From an uncultured Chlorobiaceae bacterium (GTDB lineage Bacteria > Bacteroidota > Chlorobiia > Chlorobiales > Chlorobiaceae), in contig CAIMCD010000036.1 in the NCBI GenBank assembly GCA_903839405.1, positions 1 to 59,375 of the forward strand: a stretch of 59,375 nucleotides of DNA, read 5' to 3'. The notes beneath the pieces are model-generated. The model had not been told where the DNA came from. It saw only the letters and a program-made list of their open reading frames with translations, and did not search any database. Positions 1 to 10,135 of the stretch are shown here, in pieces. Position 1 is the first letter of the stretch. Every line of letters begins with the position of its first letter. Both the position numbers and the translations under genes were made by a program.

Positions 1-86
1 ACAGCTTGCTTTTCCCTTAACCCAATACTATCAAATAACGTGCCATCTTTCAGGCTATCCCCACTTCCGCCTTCACTTTCGCTCAT
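1..86 (-). CDS. Possible 5' end of a gene cut by the left edge
   Basis: A minus-strand reading frame opens with ATG at 86 and stays open to base 1, giving about 28 residues that begin MSESEGGSGDSLKDGTLF. A GGAG stretch at 98-101 could be its ribosome binding site, but the 11-nt spacing is long. The short, Ser/Gly/Asp-rich peptide gives no family clue. Bases 87-260, between this start and the end of the MscS gene, hold no other supported gene. It could equally be a chance open frame. Confidence 0.35.
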   Translation of the reverse strand, partial: MSESEGGSGDSLKDGTLFDSIGLREKQA

Positions 87-260
87 TCATCAGTGGGCTC
101 CTAATGTATCACCCCCATCCCACACTTCCAAATACTATTTCCATTTTTCTCTAAATTATTGAAAAAATTATGCTTTTGCCCCGATTAACATTCCGGAGTA
201 CCATACGGGGGAACAACCTCTCTGAACGCATACAGAAGAAACTAAACCATTGGCGTCGAT

Positions 261-1919
261 TCACTCCCCTTGAGCCTCCACCTTGCGTGACGGCTCCCTG
301 AACCACTCTTCTGCGGGAACAACAACCGGATGATCGGGCTGCATCACGAAATTCGGGGACATGATCTGGACACCATACTCATTGAACACATCCTGAATAT
401 GACCATGAAGCTCAGAGAGTATATAATATCGTTCTTCAGCCCGTTCAATCGTCATCATGAGCGTATACTCGACGGCGAAGTCCGAGAGTGCTTTCTGAAG
501 CACAAACGGTTTGGGCGATTTCAGGATACCACGGCTTCTCTCCGCAGCCATTTCGAGCATCGCATGCACCTGCCGCCAGGGAGCATCATAACCTATGGTG
601 AGAGACGTGGCAACCACGACGCCATGAGCTTTCGCCTGACGGGTAAAATTGATCGTCGTGGAGCCCATCAAGAGCGCATTTGGAATGGTGACCTCCTCTT
701 TGCGGATCGTAACAATCTTGGCGGCAAGCAATCCAAGCTCCTGCACAACCCCCTCATGTTCGCCGATACGTACATAATCACCGGGCTTAAATGCCCGTGT
801 ATAGACCGAAACGATTCCTCCGATAAGCTGACCGACAAGACCGGCCGAACCCAGCGACAGCAAGAGACCGAGAAAGACACTGACTCCCTGGAATGCCTTG
901 GTCTCTGAACCCGGAATAAGGGGGTAGGCGATAATGAGGGCAAAAACCCATATCAGCACCACCACTATCCGGCGTGTGGCTTTTGCGGTTTCCGGCTCGA
1001 ACCAGCCCAGCTGCACCGTATCTTCCTCGACCGCACGGAAAAATGCCGTTACAACCCGCACAACAAGCCTTGTAATGAAAAAGATGACCCCAATGGTGAA
1101 AAGAGCGGGTATTGATACCAAGAGAGCGGTTCCAATACCGCCCAGCATACCGAGCAGAAATCCCGAAAGCTGAGTGGCCCAAGGCGAGGTATAGGGAAAA
1201 GCCGATAACACGAAGGTCAGCCAAAGGTACGCAATGGTGATCAGTAGCAACCCTTCAGCCATTTTCAGGAGACCGTTTACAAACGCTGCAATATAGGGGA
1301 GGATATTGACTCCTGCGATATTGCGCTGTTGCCGGCCATCGGATTCCAGGCGTTTGACGAGCTCCCGGAACCACCGCATCAGTTTGATGAAAGAGAAGGC
1401 GGCAAAAGCACAGAGAGTGGTTGCAAGCAGTGAAAAACCGAGCCCACGAAAGAGCAGGGGTAACTCGTGCTGTGCTTTTCTGGCCTCAAGCCAGGAGGCC
1501 ACACCCTGCACGGTACGGTTTTTATACTCATCAAAACTCTCACCGCTTGCCGAATCCGCATCTCCTTCAATGATGACGAATGCCAGGCGCCCGTTGATTT
1601 TGATCCATGCAACCCGTTTGCCGCCCTCGACGGCATCTGCAGCGACCACCCGGTAGTCGGGAAGATTGGCTGGAAACTGACTGAGTCGTTCAACAGCAAT
1701 GCGCGCACGCTCGATCGGAGTGAACTCCCCGTAGGATGACCTTAAAACCGTTATGGTCCGGTTCCACAGCACAACAGGAGCCTCTTTCGGACGCAGACGA
1801 TCAACCGCCGCTGAATCGGGCAAAACAGCCAGAGCGTCCGCAATGCCATCTCCCGGAAAAAGATGGCCGACGAGCAGCAGTACAAACAGACGAAATACAA
1901 TGGCGAAGCGAGGGTGCAT
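261..1919 (-). CDS. Mechanosensitive ion channel, MscS family
   Basis: Predicted small-conductance mechanosensitive channel in the inner membrane that would release solutes on hypo-osmotic shock. The ATG at 1919 is chosen because it starts a clean signal/anchor segment (MHPRFAIVFRLFVLLLVG); an upstream extension to 1988 lacks such a segment. Of about 552 residues, the first 130 form a periplasmic-looking domain, then come several membrane helices. A glycine-rich pore helix follows (GLLLSLGSAGLVGQLIGG, about residue 345) and then the MscS beta domain (FKPGDYVRIGEHEGVV; IPNALLM). It is longer than E. coli MscS (286 residues) because of the N-terminal region. It is transcribed alone, downstream of pyrG after a terminator. 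Confidence 0.88.
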   Translation of the reverse strand: MHPRFAIVFRLFVLLLVGHLFPGDGIADALAVLPDSAAVDRLRPKEAPVVLWNRTITVLRSSYGEFTPIERARIAVERLSQFPANLPDYRVVAADAVEGGKRVAWIKINGRLAFVIIEGDADSASGESFDEYKNRTVQGVASWLEARKAQHELPLLFRGLGFSLLATTLCAFAAFSFIKLMRWFRELVKRLESDGRQQRNIAGVNILPYIAAFVNGLLKMAEGLLLITIAYLWLTFVLSAFPYTSPWATQLSGFLLGMLGGIGTALLVSIPALFTIGVIFFITRLVVRVVTAFFRAVEEDTVQLGWFEPETAKATRRIVVVLIWVFALIIAYPLIPGSETKAFQGVSVFLGLLLSLGSAGLVGQLIGGIVSVYTRAFKPGDYVRIGEHEGVVQELGLLAAKIVTIRKEEVTIPNALLMGSTTINFTRQAKAHGVVVATSLTIGYDAPWRQVHAMLEMAAERSRGILKSPKPFVLQKALSDFAVEYTLMMTIERAEERYYILSELHGHIQDVFNEYGVQIMSPNFVMQPDHPVVVPAEEWFREPSRKVEAQGE

Positions 1920-2106
1920 GACTTCATGCGTTATACACTCATGATAGATGGTCCTGCAGGGAAAACCTGTCCATACAGCACTTCGCACAATATACTCTTT
2001 TTAGCGTTTAACACGTCGCGATGACCTGCGGATTTACCAGGGGGGACGGGGAGAGAATTCGTGCATGAAAGGCCTCTGCCTCCAGAATTACATTGCATAA
2101 TGGGCG

Positions 2107-2142
2107 AAAAAAAAAGCTGGCAGGAGCGTCCTGCCAGTTTTT
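2107..2142 (-). terminator. Intrinsic terminator after pyrG
   Basis: A perfect 9-bp stem at 2117-2125 / 2129-2137 (CTGGCAGGA with TCCTGCCAG) has a 3-nt loop. On the minus strand it is followed by a run of nine T residues, and it lies 27 bp past the pyrG stop codon. Confidence 0.85.
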
Positions 2143-2168
2143 CAATAACTACACTTTTTGCTGTTGAG

Positions 2169-3878
2169 TTACCTTTCTCCAGCTCCCTCTGAGGCGCTGA
2201 GTATCGTCATATCCACCGCCATTTCGACCGGCAGTTCCATCTGATGCGATCCATGGGCATACTCCTTCGCTGCGGCTACAAAGCCGTGAAAGAGCGGATG
2301 CACCTTCTGTACTCTTGATTTAAGCTCAGGATGGAACTGTACCGCCACAAACCAGCGGTGCTCCTTAAGCTCTATAATCTCTACCAGATCCCCGTTAGGC
2401 GAGGTTCCGGAAAAGACCATGCCGGCCTCCTCAAAGCTCTTGCGATAGGTATTGTTGAACTCGTAGCGGTGACGATGGCGCTCATTGATGAGAAACTTCT
2501 GATAGACACTGTAGGCCTTCGATCCCTCCCGGATAATACAGGGATAGCTTCCCAGGCGCATGGTGCCACCTTTCTCCTTGACCTTCTTCTGCTGCTCCAT
2601 CAGGTCAATAATGGCAAAGCGGGTGCGCTTGTTGAACTCGGTAGAGTTGGCATCCTGAAGGCCGCACACATTACGGGCAAACTCAATCGAGGCGCACTGC
2701 ATACCCAGGCATATGCCGAAGAAGGGAATATTGCGCTCCCTTGCATGCTGGATATAGGTGATTTTACCCTCAATGCCCCGGTCTCCAAAGCCGGGTGCCA
2801 CCAAAATGGCACTTACCCCCTCCAGCTCTTTGGCAAAGTCGAAAGTTTTCAGCTCAGCATCCTCCGCTCGGAGCAGCTTGATGTTCACATGAACGTTATT
2901 GCTGGCTCCGGCGTGAATAAAGGCTTCCAGAATGGATTTGTAGGCATCGGGATACTCCGTGTATTTGCCGCAGATACCAATGGTAACCTCTCCATCCTGC
3001 GGGTACTTGACCTTATTGCAGAACTCACGCCAGTAGTCGAGGTTCGGCTCCTTGAATTTCTTGAGCCCGAGCTTTTTCAGCACGCGCAGGTCGAGCTTCT
3101 CCTTGAGCAGCATGAGCGGCACCTCGTAGATGGTATCGCAGTCGTTCAGGCCGATAACATCAAGCTCATTGACGTTGCAGAAATGGCCAACCTTGTTCTT
3201 GATTTCACGCGAGAGCGGCTTTTCGCTCCGGCAGACCAGAATGTCGGGCTGAATACCGGTTTCAAGCAGCATCTTCACACTATGCTGCGTCGGCTTGGTT
3301 TTCAGCTCACTGGCTGCCTTGATGTAGGGCACAAAGGTGAGGTGGATGTTGAGCAGGTTGCGCTCGCCCATCTCAAGCTTCAACTGGCGCATCGCTTCAA
3401 GAAAGGGCAGCGACTCAATATCGCCGATTGTACCACCAATCTCGGTAATGAGGATATCAAGGTTCCCGTTTTTAGCCTGTTCGGCCATCCGGTCCTTGAT
3501 CTCATCAATCACGTGCGGCACAACCTGGACGGTTCCGCCAAGATATTCGCCCCGGCGCTCCTTGTCGATAACGGATTTATAGACCCGGCCCATGGTCAGG
3601 TTTGAGGTCTGGGTAGTCGACTCATCCAGAAAGCGCTCATAGTGACCAAGATCAAGGTCAGTCTCTGCGCCATCATCAGTTACATAGACCTCGCCATGCT
3701 GATAGGGAGACATGGTGCCGGGATCCACATTGATATAGGGATCATATTTCTGTATGGCCACCCTCAACCCGCGGGCCTTGAGCAGCATACCGAGTGATGC
3801 CGACAAAATCCCCTTGCCGAGCGAGGAGATCACCCCTCCGGTTACAAAAATATATTTTACATTTTTCGGTCGAGCCAT
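2169..3878 (-). CDS. pyrG: CTP synthase
   Basis: Makes CTP from UTP, ATP and glutamine, the last step of pyrimidine nucleotide synthesis in the cytosol. The N-terminal amidoligase domain (about residues 1-270) carries the glycine-rich opening [16 protein letters not shown] and the [13 protein letters not shown] segment. The C-terminal class-I glutamine amidotransferase has its nucleophile Cys390 in FFGICLGMQ and a later His/Glu pair in QFHPE. At 569 residues it is slightly longer than the usual 535-550, with a small extra C-terminal tail. It follows the small CDGSH gene by 44 bp on the same strand and could share its transcript. Confidence 0.97.
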   Translation of the reverse strand: MARPKNVKYIFVTGGVISSLGKGILSASLGMLLKARGLRVAIQKYDPYINVDPGTMSPYQHGEVYVTDDGAETDLDLGHYERFLDESTTQTSNLTMGRVYKSVIDKERRGEYLGGTVQVVPHVIDEIKDRMAEQAKNGNLDILITEIGGTIGDIESLPFLEAMRQLKLEMGERNLLNIHLTFVPYIKAASELKTKPTQHSVKMLLETGIQPDILVCRSEKPLSREIKNKVGHFCNVNELDVIGLNDCDTIYEVPLMLLKEKLDLRVLKKLGLKKFKEPNLDYWREFCNKVKYPQDGEVTIGICGKYTEYPDAYKSILEAFIHAGASNNVHVNIKLLRAEDAELKTFDFAKELEGVSAILVAPGFGDRGIEGKITYIQHARERNIPFFGICLGMQCASIEFARNVCGLQDANSTEFNKRTRFAIIDLMEQQKKVKEKGGTMRLGSYPCIIREGSKAYSVYQKFLINERHRHRYEFNNTYRKSFEEAGMVFSGTSPNGDLVEIIELKEHRWFVAVQFHPELKSRVQKVHPLFHGFVAAAKEYAHGSHQMELPVEMAVDMTILSASEGAGER

Positions 3879-3922
3879 TGCAATCGTGAATCGTTGATTA
3901 ATAGATAAATAAAAGCATTGTG

Positions 3923-4147
3923 TTACAGAAGAGCCTTGTGGGCCCCGTCACAGAAAGGCAGCTTTGCCGACTTGCCGCAACTGCATATAGCAACATGTTT
4001 CTCCTCCAGGATCTCCACCCGGTAGGGATGGAAATCGCTTCCCTTGTGGGCACCGTCGCAATAGGGCAAACCGGCTGAGCGGCCACAGGCACAGTAATAT
4101 TTTATGCCCGGCTGCTCCGTGATGTGAAAGGGCTTTTTGGGTTCCAT
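3923..4147 (-). CDS. Double CDGSH iron-sulfur protein
   Basis: A 74-residue protein with two copies of the CDGSH-type [2Fe-2S] binding signature: [16 protein letters not shown] near residue 19 and [16 protein letters not shown] near residue 54. In this mitoNEET-related family three Cys and one His in each motif hold a redox-active, acid-labile cluster. Two-motif bacterial versions are thought to act as small electron or cluster carriers, but the partner is not known here. It lies between gyrA and pyrG on the minus strand, 56 bp from gyrA and 44 bp from pyrG. The function is inferred only from the motifs. Confidence 0.88.
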   Translation of the reverse strand: MEPKKPFHITEQPGIKYYCACGRSAGLPYCDGAHKGSDFHPYRVEILEEKHVAICSCGKSAKLPFCDGAHKALL

Positions 4148-4203
4148 AGTTATACTCCTCGGTTTACAGGTAACAACTGATGTTCATTGAGAACGGCAAA
4201 CAT

Positions 4204-6693
4204 CTACTCAAAAAGATCAATCTGGCCATCAGGATCCTCAATCGTAAAATCGGAATCACCATCATCCTCATCGCTCTTTGGAACTCGGGCAAGCGCCGAG
4301 ATCGTATCCCCGGCCATCAGGCGGATAAGGCGCACACCAGAGGTATTGCGTCCGGTCAGGCGAACATCCGACACATGCTGACGGTTCACGATACCGTTGG
4401 ATGTGATGATAATCAGATCGTCATCGTCATTGACATCGAGCAGGCCGACAAGCGCGCCCACCTTTTCATGAGCCTTGAGGGTAATGACCCCGCGTGCACC
4501 GCGCCGCGTCAGGCGGTAATCCTCCACACGGCTCCGCTTGCCAAAGCCGTTATCGGTCACCGCAAGCAGCGCCGTATCGAAGCGTTTGGTGGTCACCATG
4601 GAGATACACTTTTCACCCTTGTCCAGCGTGATACCCTTGACTCCCATGGCTGTACGGCCCATGGAGCGGATTTCAGCTTCAGGAAAACGCACCACAAAGC
4701 CGGAACTCTTGGCAAGAATGATCTGATGGTCGCCATCGGTCAGGCGGGCATCCAGCAGCTCGTCATGCTCCTCAATGGTAATGGCCGCAATACCGTTCTT
4801 TCTTGGATGTGAGAAATCCTCCAGAGGGGTCTTTTTCACAATACCGTTGGTTGTGGCCATCACAATAAAGCCTGGCTCGTCAAAATTACGAATATTGATA
4901 TAGGCCCTGATCTTCTCTCCCGGCTGCAGCTCCATGATATTGGCCAGTGCCCGTCCCCTTGCCGCTCGTCCGGTTTCCGGAATTTCGTAGACCTTCAGCC
5001 AATGGCAGCGTCCCCGGTTGGTAAAGAAGAGAATGTAGTTGTGGGTTGAGGCCACAAACATGTGCTCAACAAAATCGTCATGCTTGGCCTGAGCACCGGT
5101 CACCCCTTTGCCGCCCCGCGCCTGACGGCGGTAGCCGGAGACCGGGAAGCGCTTGATAAAACCCTCGTGGGTGATGGTGATCACCACATCTTCCTGGGCA
5201 ATCATATCTTCAATGGAGAAATCGCCCTCCTGCGGCACAATTTCGGTACGGCGGGCATCGCCGTAGACCTCGCGAACCTTGAGCAGCTCCTCGCGGATAA
5301 TCTGCAACTGCTTCTCGGGACTGCTGAGAATAAAACGCAGCTCGGTAATCAGGGCAAGAATTTCGGCATACTCAATGTCAATCTTTTTGCGCTCCATGCC
5401 GGTCAGACGCTGCAAGCGCATTTCCAGAATGGCCTTCGACTGCAGTTCCGTCAAACCGAAACGCTCCATAAGCCGCTCCTGCGCGGTATTGGCATCCGGA
5501 GATTCGCGGATGGTGGTAATGACCTCGTCCAGATTATCAAGACAGATTTTCAGACCTTCAAGAATATGCGCCCGCTTTTCGGCGGCCGTCAAATCAAATT
5601 TCGTACGGCGCAGCACAATCTCGTTGCGATGCTTGATGTAAAACTCCATCATCTGCTTGAGATTGAGGACCCTCGGCACACCATCAACCAGCGCCAGCAT
5701 GATCACCCCGAAGGTATCCTGCATCGGGGTATGCTTGTAGAGGTTGTTGAGCACAACCTTGGCCACGGCATCCCGCTTCAGCTCAATGACGAGGCGCATA
5801 CCGTCGCGGTCGGACTCATCGCGGATATCGGCAATCCCTTCAAGCTTTTTATCGTGCACCAGCTCAACAATTTTCTCAATCAGCCGGACCTTGTTGACCT
5901 GATAAGGGAGCTCGGTAACAATAATGGACTCACGGCCGTTTTTCTGGGTAACCTCAACAAGGGCGCGAGCGCGGATCACCACCTTGCCACGACCGGTCAG
6001 GTAAGCTGAACGCACACCCTCATAACCATAAATAATACCACCGGTAGGGAAATCAGGCGCGATAACATATTTCATCAGCTCGCTGATCTCTATGTCCGGG
6101 TTGGCCATCAGGGCAACCATGCCGTCAACCACCTCCCGAAGATTCTGGGGAGAGATATTGGTCGCCATACCGACCGCAATACCCGAAGAGCCGTTGACCA
6201 GCAGATTGGGAATCGCCGAAGGCAGAACCGTCGGCTCCTCAAGGGAGTCGTCAAAGTTCAGGGAAAAATCAACCGTCTCCTTTTCAAGATCCTTGAGCAT
6301 CTCACCGGCGATACTCTTCATGCGCACCTCGGTGTACCGCATGGCCGCAGGGGAGTCGCCATCAACCGAGCCAAAGTTACCCTGGCCGTCAATCAGGGGA
6401 TAGCGCAGGGAGAAGTCCTGCACAAGGCGCACAAGACTGTCATACACGGCGGTATCACCATGGGGATGGAACTTTCCAAGCACTTCACCGACCACACGGG
6501 CCGACTTCTTGTGCGGCTTGCCGGCCTGCAACCCAAGCTCGTGCATACCGTAAAGTACCCTCCGGTGAACCGGCTTCAGACCATCACGCACATCGGGCAG
6601 CGCACGACTGACAATGACCGACATCGAATAATCGAGATAAGAACCCCGCATTTCTTCTTCAATACTGACAGGGAGTATTCTTTCGCGCTGCAT
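4204..6693 (-). CDS. gyrA: DNA gyrase subunit A
   Basis: Breakage-and-rejoining subunit of DNA gyrase, which introduces negative supercoils. The 829-residue length fits GyrA. The catalytic tyrosine is Tyr120 in [10 protein letters not shown], and the quinolone-determining stretch [10 protein letters not shown] has Thr81 where E. coli has Ser83. The C-terminal beta-pinwheel carries a GyrA box of the form QARGGKG, differing at its second position from the usual Q(R/K)RGG(R/K)G. That box supports gyrase over topoisomerase IV, although ParC remains a weak alternative. The C-terminus is acidic ([11 protein letters not shown]), a feature known to tune supercoiling in other GyrA proteins. It lies downstream of rsfS with a gap of about 100 bp. 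Confidence 0.95.
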   Translation of the reverse strand: MQRERILPVSIEEEMRGSYLDYSMSVIVSRALPDVRDGLKPVHRRVLYGMHELGLQAGKPHKKSARVVGEVLGKFHPHGDTAVYDSLVRLVQDFSLRYPLIDGQGNFGSVDGDSPAAMRYTEVRMKSIAGEMLKDLEKETVDFSLNFDDSLEEPTVLPSAIPNLLVNGSSGIAVGMATNISPQNLREVVDGMVALMANPDIEISELMKYVIAPDFPTGGIIYGYEGVRSAYLTGRGKVVIRARALVEVTQKNGRESIIVTELPYQVNKVRLIEKIVELVHDKKLEGIADIRDESDRDGMRLVIELKRDAVAKVVLNNLYKHTPMQDTFGVIMLALVDGVPRVLNLKQMMEFYIKHRNEIVLRRTKFDLTAAEKRAHILEGLKICLDNLDEVITTIRESPDANTAQERLMERFGLTELQSKAILEMRLQRLTGMERKKIDIEYAEILALITELRFILSSPEKQLQIIREELLKVREVYGDARRTEIVPQEGDFSIEDMIAQEDVVITITHEGFIKRFPVSGYRRQARGGKGVTGAQAKHDDFVEHMFVASTHNYILFFTNRGRCHWLKVYEIPETGRAARGRALANIMELQPGEKIRAYINIRNFDEPGFIVMATTNGIVKKTPLEDFSHPRKNGIAAITIEEHDELLDARLTDGDHQIILAKSSGFVVRFPEAEIRSMGRTAMGVKGITLDKGEKCISMVTTKRFDTALLAVTDNGFGKRSRVEDYRLTRRGARGVITLKAHEKVGALVGLLDVNDDDDLIIITSNGIVNRQHVSDVRLTGRNTSGVRLIRLMAGDTISALARVPKSDEDDGDSDFTIEDPDGQIDLFE

Positions 6694-6794
6694 AGACTAT
6701 ATCCTGGGTGATAATTGATATAAATAACTCAACCGCGTAATGTATAAAACTCCGGCTAAATTCTGAACGGCACTTCGCTATAAAGTGCTGCAAA

Positions 6795-7214
6795 TCAAGG
6801 AAGTAGTGCCGTAAAATCTCCGCCCAGCTCTAAAGCTGGTGCATCCGACCAAAGGGATTCCAGATCGTAAAAACGACGTTCATCAGGCATAAAAATATGC
6901 ACAACAACGTCAACATAGTCGAGCAAAATCCAGTGCATGGTATCCAACCCCTCAACATGCAGCGGGCGCTCATCTTCCTGCTTCAGCTCATCAATCATAT
7001 GCTCCGCCGCCGCCTTCGACTTGCGTTCGGAATCGGCCGTCACAATGACAAAAAAATCCGTCATGGAGGTCAACCCACGCAGATCAAGCACCTTGATCTC
7101 TTCACACTTTTTTTCCAGCGCCAGCTCGGCAACCCTTCTGGCCAGCAACTCACTGACGGCTACCTCTTTTGCCTGAAGCCCTTTCTCTCTCTCTTCCTCT
7201 TTCATGCTACTCAT
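6795..7214 (-). CDS. rsfS: Ribosomal silencing factor RsfS
   Basis: RsfS (Iojap/DUF143 family) binds ribosomal protein L14 and blocks subunit joining when nutrients are short. The typical core runs from the helix [15 protein letters not shown] through [17 protein letters not shown] and the conserved HVEG...WILLDY..VVVHIF block. Start choice is open between ATG codons at 7232, 7214 and 7205. The codon at 7214 is preferred because purine-rich AAGGATAGAGGG precedes it, giving about 139 residues. It sits upstream of gyrA on the same strand. Confidence 0.92.
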   Translation of the reverse strand: MSSMKEEEREKGLQAKEVAVSELLARRVAELALEKKCEEIKVLDLRGLTSMTDFFVIVTADSERKSKAAAEHMIDELKQEDERPLHVEGLDTMHWILLDYVDVVVHIFMPDERRFYDLESLWSDAPALELGGDFTALLP

Positions 7215-7316
7215 AAACCCTCTATCCTTCATATGTGAACTATATTTTACAACTACTTACCGCCACCAAACAACAAAACAGCAACAGAATGGCAATAATG
7301 GTAACTCTGGAACATA

Positions 7317-7337
7317 CGAAAAAGCCAGCTCTCTGGC
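7317..7337 (-). terminator. Weak terminator-like hairpin
   Basis: Read on the minus strand, GCCAG-AGAG-CTGGC is followed by TTTTT. It could stop transcripts coming from the scpA-tsaB operon or from the remnant at 7403-7717. The stem is only 5 bp, so this is tentative. Confidence 0.4.
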
Positions 7338-7402
7338 GCAAAAAAAGCCGGAAACTCTGCCAGCATGGTCGGGGTGGCCACCAAGAATCGTTTGAAGGAT
7401 GT

Positions 7403-7717
7403 TTAACTGGATTGTGCAAAACGGGAATGGCAGGATGAGAATCGGCTGTCGCTGAAGACCCCTACGAGGCGAACATGGTGGTCGGGAATTATGATTCCAT
7501 GGGTCTCCATAAAGTGCTGAGCCAATCCTTGGCAGATGCATATTGCTATCAATCTATCTCTGTATACCAAATATTTCCCATCAGAAATGCGAAACAATCT
7601 ATCCAGTTCCTGGAGGCTAACTCTCTTATTTTGTTAGGTGTTCAGATAGTATGGGAGGATGACCTCTTTGCATACAGTTTCTTTTAACGCAAGATATCCC
7701 CAATCGTCGAGATGCAT
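7403..7717 (-). pseudogene. Degraded protein-coding remnant
   Basis: The 497-bp stretch between rsfS and tsaB has no intact gene. One minus-strand frame nevertheless reads like protein on both sides of an in-frame TAA at 7634: MHLDDWGYLALKETVCKE before it, and SLQELDRLFRISDGKY then YRDRLIAICICQG after it. The second part vaguely recalls a family of small, mobile, nucleotidyltransferase-like hypothetical proteins, but I cannot name it with confidence. The frame ends at 7403 in low-complexity sequence. A relic of a horizontally acquired gene is the simplest reading; chance is possible. Confidence 0.33.
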
Positions 7718-7729
7718 CTGGAAGCGCGG

Positions 7730-8410
7730 TCACCCTCTCCCGCTATTGGGCGTAAACATCTGGCGGTAGTCGGGGGTGACGGCGTCAAGTTCGAGGCTGT
7801 CGGCCGAGGAGAACAACCGTTCAGCAGCAGCTAAAAGGGAGCGGGCGGAGAAGAAGTCGGCTTCACGGTATATGGCGCCGGATTCAGCAAGCGCAGGAGC
7901 GAGCTCGCCAAGCTGGCGGCCGACCACCACCGTCCGGCCCCAAGCTGACGTAGCCGCAGCCACCACATCGCGGCCATCTCCCCGGTGCACTTCGGAGTGC
8001 CAAACTCCCGCCGCAAGATCGTGCGGCGTATAGGTGGCAAAATAGTACTCTCCCTTACGGGCCCCGATAACGGCAAGCACGCTATCGGCCTCATCCTTGG
8101 CGGGCAGCGCCGCCGCCATGGCGGGCAGGGTGGGCACCGGCACCAGCGGCTTTCCAAGGCCGTAAGCCATCCCTTTTGCTACCGACATCCCGATGCGGAG
8201 CGAGGTAAACGAGCCAGGGCCGGCGGAAATGGCAATAGAGTCAAGCTGTTGGCGCTCAAGCCTGCTCGCTTCGAGCAGCTCTGCCACAAGCGGCACCAGC
8301 GTTTCTGCGGCCTTTTTCCACTCCGCGCTCCGGAGCTCGGTAACAACACCGGCATGCATCACGGCGGCGCTCAGGGCCGCATGGGTGCACTCAATGGCAA
8401 GTATATTCAT
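7730..8410 (-). CDS. tsaB: tRNA threonylcarbamoyladenosine protein TsaB
   Basis: TsaB is the non-catalytic partner of TsaD in the complex that makes N6-threonylcarbamoyladenosine at position 37 of ANN-decoding tRNAs. The ASKHA-type fold is seen in [16 protein letters not shown] at the start and [19 protein letters not shown] near residue 65. The ATG at 8410 is chosen over a TTG at 8416 because it makes an ATGA overlap with the tsaE stop. About 226 residues is normal. It is the last gene of scpA-DUF1015-tsaE-tsaB. Confidence 0.93.
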   Translation of the reverse strand: MNILAIECTHAALSAAVMHAGVVTELRSAEWKKAAETLVPLVAELLEASRLERQQLDSIAISAGPGSFTSLRIGMSVAKGMAYGLGKPLVPVPTLPAMAAALPAKDEADSVLAVIGARKGEYYFATYTPHDLAAGVWHSEVHRGDGRDVVAAATSAWGRTVVVGRQLGELAPALAESGAIYREADFFSARSLLAAAERLFSSADSLELDAVTPDYRQMFTPNSGRG

Positions 8411-8841
8411 CGGCAATCAATTACTATTCGGCGGCTCTCGTCGCCAATATCTTCCAAAAAAACACGGGCAGTGTACAGGTCGGCATATTCCGGAAACTTC
8501 TCGGCCCACTCCACAACCGAGAGGTAGGCGCTGCAAAGATATTCGTCGAAACCAATAGCTTCAAGCTCCGCGAGAGAGTTGATCCGGTAGAGATCAAAAT
8601 GGTGCAGCGTCACCTCTTCGCCCTCTGCCTCGCCCTGGTAAATATTGAAAAGGGGAAAGGTGGGGCTGGAGAGCTGCTCGTCACAATTGAAAAACTCCGT
8701 AATCCCCCGCATGAACTCGGTCTTGCCGGCTCCAAGCTCCCCGGCAAGAGAAAGCCTCTCCCCCGGACGGAGGCGAGCGGCAAACTCCCTCGCACAGCGG
8801 CGGGTCTCGTCAGGAGAGCGGGAAAGAAACTCTGCACTCAT
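8407..8841 (-). CDS. tsaE: tRNA threonylcarbamoyladenosine ATPase TsaE
   Basis: Small P-loop ATPase required with TsaB and TsaD for t6A modification of tRNA. The Walker A motif GELGAGKT lies at residues 34-41, followed by the family-typical SSPTF segment, HHFDLYR, and VVEWAEKF. Its 144 residues match the family. It overlaps tsaB by 4 bp (ATGA) and starts 6 bp after the DUF1015 gene, so the four genes are very probably one transcript. Confidence 0.94.
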   Translation of the reverse strand: MSAEFLSRSPDETRRCAREFAARLRPGERLSLAGELGAGKTEFMRGITEFFNCDEQLSSPTFPLFNIYQGEAEGEEVTLHHFDLYRINSLAELEAIGFDEYLCSAYLSVVEWAEKFPEYADLYTARVFLEDIGDESRRIVIDCR

Positions 8842-8847
8842 GCTCGC

Positions 8848-10122
8848 TTAATCAAGTGGATTAAAGAGGGTGCCGGTCATCACCTTCGGGTAGAAAAAGG
8901 TTGACTTCTGCGGCATCACCTCTCCCGTCTCCGAAACCGCCAGCACCTGGGCCACGGTGGTCGGCTTGACCACAAAGGCGGCCTGAACCTTGCCTGAAGC
9001 GACCATGGCAAAGGCCTCCCGGTCATCCTTCACATAGATCAGGTTGGTTTGCTTGGCCATAGCCTCCTGGGAGATGCCGAGCAGGCGACCAAGCACCAGA
9101 TCGTGCAGCAGCACCAGACCAAGGCGTTGCAATGCCTCGGGGCGGGCGGGATCAAGAAGAGGTTTTGGATCGGTTTTCAGAGCGATCCCCAACACCATCT
9201 TGGAGGTCACCACTCCATAGGCGTAGCTTGATGGCTCACCGTCAAGAAAAGCTTTCAGGCTCTCGCGGTCAGGAAGCTCCGTCACGGTGAAAAACTCCTC
9301 AAGACGACCCCTGAGGTCGGCCGCACTGAATCCGTCGAGACCATGCACCAGGCGGTGGATCGGAAAGATCAGCAACCCTTCGTCATAAATATTGGCCAGA
9401 TAGGTCAATATAAAGTTATAGGGCTCACGGCCGCTGTGCGAGGGGTTGGCCGCCGCGCGCTCATTGCGGTAGTTCACGCCGGTATCATAACGGTGGTGCC
9501 CGTCGGCGATATAGACGGTTCGCTCCAATAGCGACTCCTGCAGCTCCGCCAGAAGCTCAGGATCGGTCATACGCCACATCCGGTTCCGCACACCCTGAAA
9601 AAGTGCATCGACCACCGGCTCATGGCTCTCGGCAAAAGCCTTCATCAACCGGTCGGCCTTTTTGCCCGCATCGGCATAGAGACCGAAAATGCTGCTGATA
9701 TTGGTTCTTGTCTTCCGGAAGAGGTTGAGCCGATCAGCCTTGGGGCCTGAAAGGGTTTTTTCGTGAGGCAGAACCTTTTTCTCGGCAAACTCATACAGCC
9801 GCATGGCCGCAAAAAATCCGCACCGGGTGTGGCTCCGGCCTTCAGAATCTTCAAAGGTCTGGAAATAGGGGTAGAGTGCCGGTTCGGAATCCTGCAGCAG
9901 CTCTCCATCCCGCAACCACTCCTCAAGACGCAAGGCGGCGGCCGAGTAGGGATCGCTCTCCAGCGGAAGCTCAAGGCGAATGGCGTTGAAGGGTGAACTT
10001 TCGTAGAGCTGCTGCTGAAGCTCGCCGGAAATAACGTCGTAGGGCGGGCAGATCAGGCTGGCGGCCTGTTTCAGCAATTCGGGATTGTAGAGCACTCCCT
10101 TGAATGGAACGATTTCAGGCAT
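8848..10122 (-). CDS. DUF1015 family protein
   Basis: A 424-residue cytosolic protein of the DUF1015 family, conserved in many bacteria and without an agreed function. Family marks include CPPYDVI near residue 25, NAIRLELP near 46, and the strongly conserved YIADGHHRYDTG in the second half. Members often sit beside serine or phosphonate metabolism genes, but here it lies 13 bp after scpA and 6 bp before tsaE, so context does not point to a substrate. There is no signal peptide or membrane helix. Confidence 0.88.
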   Translation of the reverse strand: MPEIVPFKGVLYNPELLKQAASLICPPYDVISGELQQQLYESSPFNAIRLELPLESDPYSAAALRLEEWLRDGELLQDSEPALYPYFQTFEDSEGRSHTRCGFFAAMRLYEFAEKKVLPHEKTLSGPKADRLNLFRKTRTNISSIFGLYADAGKKADRLMKAFAESHEPVVDALFQGVRNRMWRMTDPELLAELQESLLERTVYIADGHHRYDTGVNYRNERAAANPSHSGREPYNFILTYLANIYDEGLLIFPIHRLVHGLDGFSAADLRGRLEEFFTVTELPDRESLKAFLDGEPSSYAYGVVTSKMVLGIALKTDPKPLLDPARPEALQRLGLVLLHDLVLGRLLGISQEAMAKQTNLIYVKDDREAFAMVASGKVQAAFVVKPTTVAQVLAVSETGEVMPQKSTFFYPKVMTGTLFNPLD

Positions 10123-10135
10123 TGTCCAGTAAAGA

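Noticed and set aside
2331..3605. 424-codon open frame on the plus strand
   Set aside because: It mirrors pyrG on the other strand and carries no family signature.
5062..6009. 315-codon open frame on the plus strand
   Set aside because: It is antisense to gyrA, whose domains and catalytic Tyr are clear; long opposite frames are expected in such sequence.
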